A stretch of DNA of 20,190 nucleotides from positions 1-20,190 of the forward strand of contig CALKWN010000072.1 in the NCBI GenBank assembly GCA_938004185.1. Reading direction: 5' to 3'. This stretch comes from an uncultured candidate division WWE3 bacterium (GTDB taxonomy: Bacteria > Patescibacteriota > WWE3 > UBA101185 > UBA10185). The notes under the pieces were generated by a model, which saw nothing but the letters and a program-made list of their open reading frames with translations, had not been told where the DNA came from and made no database searches. This document shows positions 6,560 to 11,998 of this stretch, piece after piece (position 1 is the stretch's first letter; every line of letters begins with the position of its first letter). A program made the translations under genes and the position numbers.

Positions 6560-6943
6560 ATGGGCACCACAGACACCGAATTCCTGGATACGTTTAGGCG
6601 CCATGGGGCCCTGACAGCTAGCCAGCTGGGGAGCCACCTGGGTATAACGGCGCGTAACGTCCACAAGCGGCTACGGCGCCTCGAGCTTGAGGGGAAGGTA
6701 GTGCGGGTAGGGGAGATCGTAGGCGATGATCGTCGCCCCCCTGAGGGGCTATTTGGGCTCCCCTTGACCTTTAGTAACCCTGAAGACATCTTCACCTTAA
6801 AGGGCCAGCTACTGTCCGCGCAATACCGGAGCCAGACCCTCCGCCGTCCCTACCTCCGGCGCCAGGAACCTTCGGGGGGGTCATCCCCATCTGAGAAGCC
6901 AGCTAAGACGAGGAGATCGTTGCGTGCCAACCGGGAGCGGTGA
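6560..6943 (+). CDS. Winged helix-turn-helix DNA-binding protein
   Basis: 127 residues with GGGAG about 6 bases before the ATG at 6560. Residues 7-55 match a winged-helix pattern: EFLDTFRRHGALTASQLGSHLGITARNVHKRLRRLELEGKVVRV read as helix 1, the turn at LGIT, the recognition helix ARNVHKRLRRL and a wing. This resembles MarR/GntR-like and generic HTH domains that sense nothing by themselves. The last 40 residues are basic and disordered (RRPYLRRQEPSGGSSPSEK..., ANRER). A palindrome and an extended -10 promoter lie directly downstream (6971-6998), an attractive target; that link is inference. Confidence 0.7.
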   Translation: MGTTDTEFLDTFRRHGALTASQLGSHLGITARNVHKRLRRLELEGKVVRVGEIVGDDRRPPEGLFGLPLTFSNPEDIFTLKGQLLSAQYRSQTLRRPYLRRQEPSGGSSPSEKPAKTRRSLRANRER

Positions 6944-6953
6944 CCGGGAGCGG
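6931..6953 (+). repeat. 10-bp direct repeat spanning the stop codon
   Basis: CCGGGAGCGG occurs at 6931-6940 and again at 6944-6953, separated by the TGA stop of the winged-helix gene. It may reflect a small duplication that set the present C-terminus. Confidence 0.6.
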
Positions 6954-6970
6954 GCCTTTCTCCGGACATA

Positions 6971-6998
6971 TACCCGCGGGTAGGTTTAGTGATAGAAT
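6971..6998 (+). promoter_or_regulatory. Extended -10 promoter with a 12-bp perfect palindrome at the -35 position
   Basis: TACCCGCGGGTA (6971-6982) is a perfect palindrome. TGA-TAGAAT (6990-6998) is an extended -10 element. The palindrome sits where a -35 would lie and no -35 match is present, so the site looks like an operator or activator box. The gene it would control starts at 7028. Confidence 0.55.
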
Positions 6999-7027
6999 GG
7001 TTCTGAACATTAAATACGGAGAATGTC

Positions 7028-7231
7028 ATGGCTTCTGATGAACACTCAAGACAGGCCTATTTGGAAGAGTTCGTGTTTCCTACGTTTCCTAAGCGATCCC
7101 TTGCAGCGGACGTGGCGGCGGCTATCATGAAGCGGTACCGGGAAAAGGGCGATGCTGAGCTGGCCCCGTATTTTGAACCCGACGAGGAGCCCGACAAGGA
7201 TCTCGACGAGGATATCGACTGTGATGACTAA
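7028..7231 (+). CDS. Small acidic hypothetical protein
   Basis: 67 residues with GGAGA (7018-7022) before the ATG. The N-terminal 45 residues look helical (HSRQAYLEEFVF, LAADVAAAIMKRYREK). The last 20 are strongly acidic (PDEEPDKDLDEDIDCDD), a tail seen in DNA mimics and in many unrelated small phage proteins. It follows the palindrome promoter and overlaps the next gene by 8 bases. No family recognised. Confidence 0.6.
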   Translation: MASDEHSRQAYLEEFVFPTFPKRSLAADVAAAIMKRYREKGDAELAPYFEPDEEPDKDLDEDIDCDD

Positions 7232-7526
7232 CCCTGGGGCTCGCTCGCAGCTTACTGAGGGGGGCGCCAGAGATCCCGACATGTCCCTGGCGTGGGGCCT
7301 GTACGGAACTACGTGGGTGAGCTTCCTTACTGACCTGAACTTGCTCACCGTCACTCTTAGCCTGGGCTGTATCCTAGCGGCCGCGCAGGCGATCTACCTC
7401 ACGTACATTGAGGTCTACCTGTGGGAACAGGCCGGGCAGGCCTTAGAACACGACGCGTTAGTTGAGTACCAGAGAAAGGGGGGGGTGCGCATCGCCAATG
7501 AATCCGCCGGGGGCTCCCCCCCTTGA
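7224..7526 (+). CDS. Small membrane protein with one predicted transmembrane segment
   Basis: 100 residues from the ATG at 7224, overlapping the previous gene. An internal ATG at 7281 is an alternative start, and neither has a strong ribosome site. One long hydrophobic segment is visible (LLTVTLSLGCILAAAQAIYL, about residues 39-58), followed by TYIEVYLWEQAGQALEHDAL and a polar tail. No recognised family; a lysis or exclusion role cannot be judged. Confidence 0.5.
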   Translation: MTNPGARSQLTEGGARDPDMSLAWGLYGTTWVSFLTDLNLLTVTLSLGCILAAAQAIYLTYIEVYLWEQAGQALEHDALVEYQRKGGVRIANESAGGSPP

Positions 7527-7692
7527 GAGTCGTCAGGTTATTATCAATTCAACAGAAACCAGTAGCAAGTTGATAGAAACCAGTAGCAGGTTGATAGAAC
7601 ATCAGGGTATTCTCATCTCGTCCGACTTGAATAAGCGGTCAGATAGACTTGGGGTTTTCAACGACAGACGCGGGGAAATGGAAAATGACTGA
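7498..7692 (+). CDS. Small hypothetical protein with heptad-like tandem repeats
   Basis: 64 residues from the ATG at 7498, overlapping the previous gene. The ribosome site is poor, so the start is uncertain. The centre carries a seven-residue repeat, ETSSKLI-ETSSRLI followed by EHQGILI, consistent with a short coiled coil. It is encoded by a 21-bp tandem duplication (7554-7595). The stop lies inside the start region of the next ORF. No family recognised. Confidence 0.45.
   Translation: MNPPGAPPLESRQVIINSTETSSKLIETSSRLIEHQGILISSDLNKRSDRLGVFNDRRGEMEND
7554..7595 (+). repeat. 21-bp tandem repeat, two copies
   Basis: Copies at 7554-7574 and 7575-7595 begin AGAAACCAGTAGCA and differ at one base (A/G). 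Being a multiple of three, the duplication keeps the frame. Confidence 0.85.
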
Positions 7693-7810
7693 CTACGACG
7701 GGCTATGCGAGCCGGAGACGGACTTTTCGCGGCAGGACCACAGGTGCATGCCGTGGGCGCGCAACGATGGAAGCAGCGTGCTGTTCAAGCGCCTGCCGCA
7801 CAACGGCTGA
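7685..7810 (+). CDS. Short ORF at the left edge of the cassette cluster
   Basis: 41 residues (MTDYDGLCEPETDFSRQDHR...) with the stop inside the first attC-like site. Its first 14 bases match the start of the gene at 8979 exactly, but the proteins diverge after MTDY, and the downstream part is GC-rich like the cassettes. It could be a real small gene or a hybrid whose start came from an MTDY gene and whose end came with a captured cassette. No family recognised. Confidence 0.45.
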   Translation: MTDYDGLCEPETDFSRQDHRCMPWARNDGSSVLFKRLPHNG

Positions 7811-7856
7811 ATTGTGCGGCCCGCGTCAGTGGGTCCGAACGAATGATGAGTTGGGC
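7798..7856 (+). repeat. attC-like site S1
   Basis: 59 bp, from GCACAAC (7798-7804) to GTTGGGC (7850-7856), matching the inverted core boxes of integron attC sites (RYYYAAC and GTTRRRY) with one off-consensus base. The centre folds as an 8-bp stem (7817-7824 with 7829-7837, one G-T pair), a 4-base loop, and one bulged T (7834) after the third pair. Spacers between stem and end boxes are 12 bases on each side. A competing 9-bp hairpin (7795-7803 with 7812-7820) overlaps the left box. Confidence 0.65.
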
Positions 7857-7878
7857 GTAACGCCCGAAGGAAACTGGA

Positions 7879-8133
7879 ATGGACACAAATAAACTGACGC
7901 TGAAAGCCCGCAGCATCGCACGATGCCTGACCTACAACGACGACGACGCGCCGCAAGCGGAGGCAAAACACATGCTCCTAGAAATGGCGCACCGACTCGA
8001 CACGCTGAACATTCGCGCCCACAAGAAGGCGGATGGCCTGCTGCTCATCAACGGCATCGGCAAGGCGCGGTACGCCACGCTGAAAGAGCGGATTTTGTTC
8101 TGGCTGTTCGGCGTGCTTCCGCGCGAAGTGTGA
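7879..8133 (+). CDS. Cassette ORF 1, hypothetical protein
   Basis: 84 residues starting 28 bases after the inferred crossover point at 7850/7851, with GAAGGAAA upstream, and ending one base before attC-like site S2. That is the usual layout of an integron gene cassette: one ORF, own ribosome site, site at the 3' end. The protein is helical and mixed-charge (LTLKARSIARCL, AEAKHMLLEMAHRLDTLNIRAHKK), then a more hydrophobic end (LKERILFWLFGVLP). I do not assign a function. Confidence 0.65.
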   Translation: MDTNKLTLKARSIARCLTYNDDDAPQAEAKHMLLEMAHRLDTLNIRAHKKADGLLLINGIGKARYATLKERILFWLFGVLPREV

Positions 8134-8134
8134 C

Positions 8135-8191
8135 GCCCAACGCAGAGCTGTGCGGCGTGCGCAGCACGTCCGAACGAGCGCCGGGTTATGC
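8135..8191 (+). repeat. attC-like site S2
   Basis: 57 bp, from GCCCAAC (8135-8141) to GTTATGC (8185-8191). The centre is an 8-bp perfect stem (8153-8160 with 8164-8172), a 3-base GCA loop and one bulged T (8169) after the third pair. Spacers to the end boxes are 11 and 12 bases. It shares TGTGCGGC and TCCGAACGA with S1. The stop of cassette ORF 1 lies just before it. Confidence 0.7.
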
Positions 8192-8217
8192 CTCGGCGCC
8201 AAATACGGAGGAATGAC

Positions 8218-8379
8218 ATGGACCATCTGATTGACGACAGCGACCGGCTGAAGCCCTGCCCGTTTTGCGGCAGCGACACCTTGCGCTTCCGACGAGGTGT
8301 ACCTCGCTGCAAGAGATGCAGAGCGGTGTTTCTGGTGGACTTCTCACGGTACATGCGCCGCGAGAGAACGCTTAGGTGA
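8218..8379 (+). CDS. Cassette ORF 2, Lar-like restriction alleviation zinc-ribbon protein
   Basis: 53 residues; the ATG at 8218 has GGAGGA upstream and lies 32 bases after the crossover point in S2. LKPCPFCGSDTLRFRRGVPRCKRCRA contains two Cys-x2-Cys knuckles, the pattern of the Lar/restriction-alleviation family. The phrase LKPCPFCG is characteristic of small phage and prophage Lar proteins, which reduce type I restriction. A strongly basic tail follows (RYMRRERTLR). Related zinc ribbons of unknown role share the same opening, so anti-restriction activity is a family-based inference. Confidence 0.65.
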   Translation: MDHLIDDSDRLKPCPFCGSDTLRFRRGVPRCKRCRAVFLVDFSRYMRRERTLR

Positions 8380-8408
8380 TGGGCCGAGGCAAGCGGAGCT
8401 TGCCGAAG

Positions 8409-8446
8409 GTCCAGCGCGAAGCGCGACATCGACCGCCGTGTTGGGC
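8409..8446 (+). repeat. Degenerate attC-like site S3 (right half only)
   Basis: GTTGGGC (8440-8446) fits the right core box. Twelve bases upstream is a stem: GTC/GAC plus GCGC/GCGC around a GAA loop (8409-8427), with a two-base bulge after the third pair on the left side. No RYYYAAC box is found at the expected place. A 7-bp hairpin GGCAAGC-GGA-GCTTGCC (8387-8403) occupies it instead. Confidence 0.4.
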
Positions 8447-8467
8447 GGCATTTCAAAGGAGAAAGAC

Positions 8468-8812
8468 ATGAACGGACGAATACTTACCTGCGTTTATTGC
8501 GGGCACGAATACCCGCAGGGCACCCCGGCGGCTGGAAGTGAGGTACTGACCGAGCACATCAAGGTTTGCGAGCGCCACCCGATGCGAAAGGCAGAGGCCG
8601 ATATTGCCCTGCTGCGCTCCGCGCTGGTTGGCCTGATCGGAGCCGACAGCGAACAGGAACTGCGGACGATGGAAGCAACGATGCGCCTGCTGCCAGCACC
8701 GGACGCCGATAAGGCGGTGAGCATCAACGCGATTCACGCGCTGCTGGCGACAATGCCGCACAACGCCGGAAATAACGCGACGGCGAAGCCGTCCGCTGGA
8801 AGCAGTGGTTAG
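8468..8812 (+). CDS. Cassette ORF 3, zinc-finger-like hypothetical protein
   Basis: 114 residues; the ATG at 8468 follows AAAGGAGA and lies 27 bases after the crossover point in S3. The N-terminus has CVYCGHEYPQGTP...HIKVCERHP, a Cys-x2-Cys...His-x3-Cys arrangement fit to bind zinc. The middle is helical (AEADIALLRSALVGLIG, NAIHALLATMP). The last 19 residues are encoded by site S4 itself and the stop lies in its right core box. Similar short proteins of unknown function are known in phages and mobile DNA. No function assigned. Confidence 0.65.
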   Translation: MNGRILTCVYCGHEYPQGTPAAGSEVLTEHIKVCERHPMRKAEADIALLRSALVGLIGADSEQELRTMEATMRLLPAPDADKAVSINAIHALLATMPHNAGNNATAKPSAGSSG

Positions 8813-8814
8813 GT
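8758..8814 (+). repeat. attC-like site S4
   Basis: 57 bp, from GCACAAC (8758-8764) to GTTAGGT (8808-8814). The centre is an 8-bp stem (8777-8784 with 8788-8796), a GAA loop and one bulged C (8793) after the third pair. Spacers are 12 and 11 bases. Length, stem size and bulge position match S1 and S2 although the base sequence differs, as expected of attC sites. Confidence 0.65.
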
Positions 8815-8908
8815 GGGCATTCCGCAACAGTGTGGGCTTTTTGATGCCGAAGAGACCCCGATACCGCCGAAGCCGAACCCGCATGCCGGCGCGCGCTGGC
8901 GGAGATGA
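8813..8908 (+). CDS. Tiny ORF, GTG start, coupled to cassette ORF 3
   Basis: 31 codons (GIPQQCGLFDAEETPIPPKP...) from a GTG that directly follows the TAG at 8810-8812. The stop overlaps the ATG of the next tiny ORF (ATGA at 8905-8908). There is no strong ribosome site beyond GGAAG. The proline-rich, compact sequence and coupled ends argue for translation, but so short a frame could occur by chance. Confidence 0.35.
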   Translation: MGIPQQCGLFDAEETPIPPKPNPHAGARWRR

Positions 8909-8982
8909 AGGTCATAGACAACGGGGAAAATACGGTGGTGGCGTACTGCCGACCTTCCAGAGATTCGGAGAGAACGAAATGA
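8905..8982 (+). CDS. Tiny ORF bridging to the MTDY gene
   Basis: 25 codons (MKVIDNGENTVVAYCRPSRD...). It overlaps the previous tiny ORF by ATGA and the gene at 8979 by ATGA. The GGCGGAG just before the ATG is a plausible ribosome site. It may encode a peptide or act only as a coupling leader. Confidence 0.35.
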   Translation: MKVIDNGENTVVAYCRPSRDSERTK

Positions 8983-9185
8983 CTGACTACGAAAAGTTAG
9001 AGGCACGGCTGGCCAACACGGAAAGGGCCATGAGCATATTGGCAGCAATTCTAGTGGAATCCCAGCCGCCTAACGCGCAAGACAAGATCCACGACACCTT
9101 TACTGACTATTGCGCCGCAAATGATAGTCTCGGTGCCAACTTCCGGACAAGAGAGTTCGTTTGCGCTGAGGAGACTGAAAAATGA
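8979..9185 (+). CDS. MTDY-type hypothetical protein, short paralogue
   Basis: 68 residues with GGAG (8967-8970) 8 bases upstream. It starts MTDYEKLEARLANTERAMSI, closely matching the start of the next gene (MTDYKKLEEELANTQKAML), so the two arose by duplication or share a start domain. The N-terminal helix looks coiled-coil-like; the rest shows no known motif. Its end overlaps the next start (ATGA at 9182). Confidence 0.6.
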   Translation: MTDYEKLEARLANTERAMSILAAILVESQPPNAQDKIHDTFTDYCAANDSLGANFRTREFVCAEETEK

Positions 9186-9910
9186 CCGACTACAAAAAGC
9201 TGGAAGAGGAGCTGGCTAACACCCAAAAAGCTATGCTGCTGATTTGTGACGCGATTGGCCTCCTTTGCGCCAACTGGACTGAAAGTCTCACTTGCGACGA
9301 GCTTAGTGAGCCCCGCCCCCAGCTTTGCCGCTCAATCAGTACTAGCGGTGAGCGCGAGGAGGAGTTGAGAGCTGAGGTCGAGCGGCTGCTTACTGAGTTG
9401 GCGGCCCTGGAGGCACAAGAACCCGTGGCTTGGGCGAGAAACCTAGACGATCCGCAGCCGCAGGCAGTCAGTAAGCTGATTTACAGGCCAAGCAACTCCC
9501 CCCCGTCTGACTACATTCCACTCTACCGTGCCGCTGGCGCGCAGGGCGCCAACGGTTGGGGCCACCTGAGGCAATACGGCTACGCCCCCGGCAACTACAT
9601 GGGCCTGTGTGGCAAGTGCGGCAAGGTGTGCTACGACATGGATAAACGGGCAATCACCTGTCGGTCGTGCGCCGAAGCCATGCACGCAGGTAAGACTGTA
9701 CCGGAGGGCTGGCAACTCGTTCCTAAGAGTATCCACCCCCTGAATAACGACGACTGCAAAGAAGTCATGGATTTGCTCCACAACCCGCCGTCTGCAATCC
9801 GAAATCACCCATCGTTAAAGCCCTTCGACGACAAGTGCGATTACTACGATTACTGGTGGGGCGCACTGCTTGCCGCTGCACCAAAACTGGCACATCAGGA
9901 GACCCCATGA
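9182..9910 (+). CDS. Phage accessory protein with zinc ribbon and EPVAW/LYRA-type domain
   Basis: 242 residues. An N-terminal MTDY helix is followed by a coiled coil (about residues 58-80, GEREEELRAEVERLLTELAA), then EPVAWARNLDD...YIPLYRAA, a phrase common in lambdoid and other phage accessory proteins of unknown role. A four-cysteine cluster comes next (CGKCGKVCYDMDKR...CRSC, about 138-160), likely a zinc ribbon, then VPEGWQLVPKSIHP and a C-terminal WWGALLAAAPKL. The VPEGW/Y-LxPK phrase recurs in the gene at 11137. It is probably modular. Its stop (TGA, 9908-9910) overlaps the thyX start (ATGA, 9907-9910). Function unknown. Confidence 0.65.
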   Translation: MTDYKKLEEELANTQKAMLLICDAIGLLCANWTESLTCDELSEPRPQLCRSISTSGEREEELRAEVERLLTELAALEAQEPVAWARNLDDPQPQAVSKLIYRPSNSPPSDYIPLYRAAGAQGANGWGHLRQYGYAPGNYMGLCGKCGKVCYDMDKRAITCRSCAEAMHAGKTVPEGWQLVPKSIHPLNNDDCKEVMDLLHNPPSAIRNHPSLKPFDDKCDYYDYWWGALLAAAPKLAHQETP

Positions 9911-10845
9911 TCGAAGCTAAAATCATTGCTGATTCAATTTCTGAGACTGGCAAACGTATTACCACTTTCCAACTCAAGTATTGGCGGGCAATCCATAGCG
10001 AATTCATGACTCATCGTGTCTTCAGTCGCAATGCTTCGTCATCCCGAGCCATTCCAGTTACAAAGCTGGTAGACGCAACCCTTGCAGACCCAGCAATGCC
10101 TATTCATTGGGGAGCTAAACAATCGGGTATGCAAGCAGACCATGAATGTGACGCACTTATTGAAGTGCCGGTCCATCTTCGCGAGGCTTGGCGACAATTT
10201 TACCCCGCCGCCGCTCAGACATACTTTGCCACACGGGCGCAGTGGTGATATTTCGGCACATGGCTATCTGCACAGATTTGCATCGGATTTGATAAAGCTG
10301 GATATCACAAACAAATTGCAAACCGTCAGCTTGAACATAGCCATCACATTAGTATCGTCGTGACTGCTACTGAGTGGGATAACTTCTTTGAATTGCGTTG
10401 CCACCCGGATGCACAGCCTGAGATGCAAGACTTGGCGCTTCGAATGCGCGAAGCAATGAACGCGTCCACACCCACCCTGCTTCGTGAAGGCGAGTGGCAC
10501 CTTCCATATGTTACAGATCAGGAGCTTTCAGAGATCTTAGAAAACTCTCGTAGTGAGAGCAAGGGTTTGGAGTTGATACGTAAAGTGTCCGCTGCGCGTT
10601 GTTGTAGGGTGAGTTACCTGAGACATGATGGCTTGAAAGCTACCATTGGAGAGGAGCTGGCGCTGTGTGACCGACTTATTGGCGCCAACCCGATTCACGC
10701 CAGTCCATTTGAGCACCAAGCTACCCCGGACGTGTATGCTTATCGCGCGGCCCCCACCTGGATGAGCGCAGGTCTGCATGGGAATCTTGTGGGCTGGATT
10801 CAGTATCGTAAGTTGATTGAGTCGAGGTTTAATCATGGTGAATGA
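9907..10845 (+). pseudogene. thyX: Flavin-dependent thymidylate synthase, interrupted
   Basis: ThyX converts dUMP to dTMP using FAD, NADPH and methylene-tetrahydrofolate. The signature is present: HRVFSRNASSSR (about residues 38-49) fits the RHRxxSxNxxSxR motif. The C-terminal part (AGYHKQIANR, TATEWDNFFELR, HPDAQPE, HLPYV, ARCCRVSYL, PFEHQATPD) matches phage ThyX proteins. The frame carries TGA at codon 114 (10246-10248), yet the downstream part continues in the same frame to 10845. In the +1 frame the stretch around 10244-10300 reads SAHGYLHRFASDLIK, which joins well to AGYHKQIANR. So the simplest reading is two compensating indels, one near 10225-10243 and one near 10290-10300. A GTG at 10360 could start a separate C-terminal piece. 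Mutation, recoding or assembly error cannot be told apart here. Confidence 0.75.
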
Positions 10846-11125
10846 AGAGACAAAGGTAATACAGGGCAGTCATTTGGGAATCGCAGCCACGACACCTGTC
10901 CACATCAGACAAACGAAAGACGGGGGCTTTAAGGCTCGTTGCGGGGTCGCGATAATGGGTTGCAGAAACATGAATGAGGCTGAAATGAACGAGGCCAACC
11001 ATGATCCGTTTCATCCAGGGTTCTACGACAACTGGGCTGAGGGTGAGGGAGTGACTGAGGAAGGCGCGCTAGCGGCACTGAAAGACGACATGCAGCAGAT
11101 GGCAGATAGCCTGTGGGAGATTTAG
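10835..11125 (+). CDS. Small hypothetical protein
   Basis: 96 residues from the ATG at 10835 (GAGG upstream), overlapping the end of the thyX frame. The polar sequence contains VHIRQTKDGGFKARCGVAIM and NEANHDPFHPGFYDNWAEG, and ends with a helix (EEGALAALKDDMQQMADSLWEI). The C-terminal part resembles small phage proteins of unknown role in which ALAALKxDMxxxADSLW is recurrent. No function assigned. Confidence 0.6.
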   Translation: MVNEETKVIQGSHLGIAATTPVHIRQTKDGGFKARCGVAIMGCRNMNEAEMNEANHDPFHPGFYDNWAEGEGVTEEGALAALKDDMQQMADSLWEI

Positions 11126-11136
11126 GAAACGAGATT

Positions 11137-11556
11137 ATGACTGCATCAGAATTGATAACTCAACTTCAGGGGATGATCGAAAAACAGGAGATCACCCCTG
11201 ACGCGAACGTAATGCTGCAAGGCCCCGGACAGGACGCGAGCACAATGGGGGTACTGACGTGGTTGGCCCCTCGTATCCCGTTACTCGCAGGAGGAATACC
11301 GAACGGCATCATCTTGGTATCGGAGAGGCCCCCCCTGTTTGGCAGGGACGCCGAACGAGAAGTTGAGTTGGTGGGGGAGCCCGAGGTTCAAAAAACGTCT
11401 CGAGTGCCGGAGGGGTACGCCTTGATCCCTAAGAACGTCTCGCCGGCAATGGGGGCTATTTATACCAATGAAGGTTGTGTTTACCAAACCGCGCAAGAAC
11501 TTCATGATGCGCTACTGACCTGTGTTTCCCATGAGTGGGTGAGAGGGCTGAAATAA
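11137..11556 (+). CDS. Hypothetical phage accessory protein with VPEGY-LIPK motif
   Basis: 139 residues; the ATG at 11137 follows AGGAAACGAG. The first 35 residues (TASELITQLQGMIEKQEITPDANVML) are helix then strand, like the opening of many small phage proteins that read DLIxxLQ...DAxVxL. RVPEGYALIPKNVSPA near residue 96 matches a motif also present at 9182-9910. No catalytic motif or membrane segment. Function unknown. Confidence 0.6.
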   Translation: MTASELITQLQGMIEKQEITPDANVMLQGPGQDASTMGVLTWLAPRIPLLAGGIPNGIILVSERPPLFGRDAEREVELVGEPEVQKTSRVPEGYALIPKNVSPAMGAIYTNEGCVYQTAQELHDALLTCVSHEWVRGLK

Positions 11557-11582
11557 AGATCCTTAATGGGTAGGAGAGGCTG

Positions 11583-11789
11583 ATGAGTGACGAGCGAGTT
11601 AAAGCTGGGATTCAAGTCACACCCTTGACCGACCCTTCGAATAACGCCAGGGCCCTTAAGGGTTCCTGGCACCCTGTAGCCCAAGATCTGTGCCGGGCAA
11701 ACGAGCACATTGAGGGCATTATCCACTGGCAACTCCGAGTTGCCTTTGCTTGGTGGCGCGCCTGCGTGCGCGCTGCTTTAGGGGTTTGA
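11583..11789 (+). CDS. Small hypothetical protein
   Basis: 68 residues with GGAGAGG upstream of the ATG at 11583. The sequence begins MSDERVKAGIQVTPLTDPSN and ends with a Trp/Ala-rich helix (IIHWQLRVAFAWWRACVRAAL) that could be amphipathic or membrane-associated. No family recognised. The next gene starts 2 bases after its stop. Confidence 0.5.
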   Translation: MSDERVKAGIQVTPLTDPSNNARALKGSWHPVAQDLCRANEHIEGIIHWQLRVAFAWWRACVRAALGV

Positions 11790-11791
11790 AT

Positions 11792-11998
11792 ATGAGTATC
11801 CACACTGACCGCAACGGGGTCGCCGTCAACGCGATCTCTTGCACCGCCAACGGCGACGATGTGACCGGGCACCTCTACCAAGTGCTCCACGGTCGGACGA
11901 CAAGCGAATTGTGTTTCCAACAAGGCCCGGTGAAGGAGTGCGGCGTAAATGGTCTGACCAACGAGGCGCGGCAAGTCGAAGGGGGGGCTAAAGCATGA
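11792..11998 (+). CDS. Short protein resembling the N-terminal part of Acb2/Tad1-type anti-defence proteins
   Basis: 68 residues from the ATG at 11792. The end SELCFQQGPVKECGVNGLTNEA matches, from memory, the FQxGPxKExGVNGxTNEALL block of small phage proteins assigned to the Acb2/Tad1 hairpin family. Characterised members bind cyclic nucleotides made by CBASS or Thoeris defence. In those proteins a helical hairpin follows this block; here it stops after NEARQVEGGAKA, so the ligand-binding hairpin appears to be missing. I found no continuation in the other frames. A seven-G run near the end (11983-11989) is an error-prone spot. It overlaps the next gene by ATGA. Confidence 0.4.
   Translation: MSIHTDRNGVAVNAISCTANGDDVTGHLYQVLHGRTTSELCFQQGPVKECGVNGLTNEARQVEGGAKA

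Noticed and set aside
7509..7523. GGGGG/CCCCC inverted repeat near the end of the gene at 7224
   Set aside because: The loop would be too small and no T-run follows, so it is not a terminator.
7594..7660. A possible further attC-like site left of the first cassette ORF (AAC at 7598, GTT at 7654)
   Set aside because: The core boxes fit poorly and no central bulged hairpin is present.
9068..9074. GCCTAAC as the left box of another attC-like site
   Set aside because: No hairpin or GTT box follows at the right distance; it lies inside coding sequence.
10082..10363. 93-codon ORF in the +1 frame across thyX
   Set aside because: Its only meaningful part is the stretch that restores ThyX similarity; it is better explained by frameshifts in thyX than by a separate gene.
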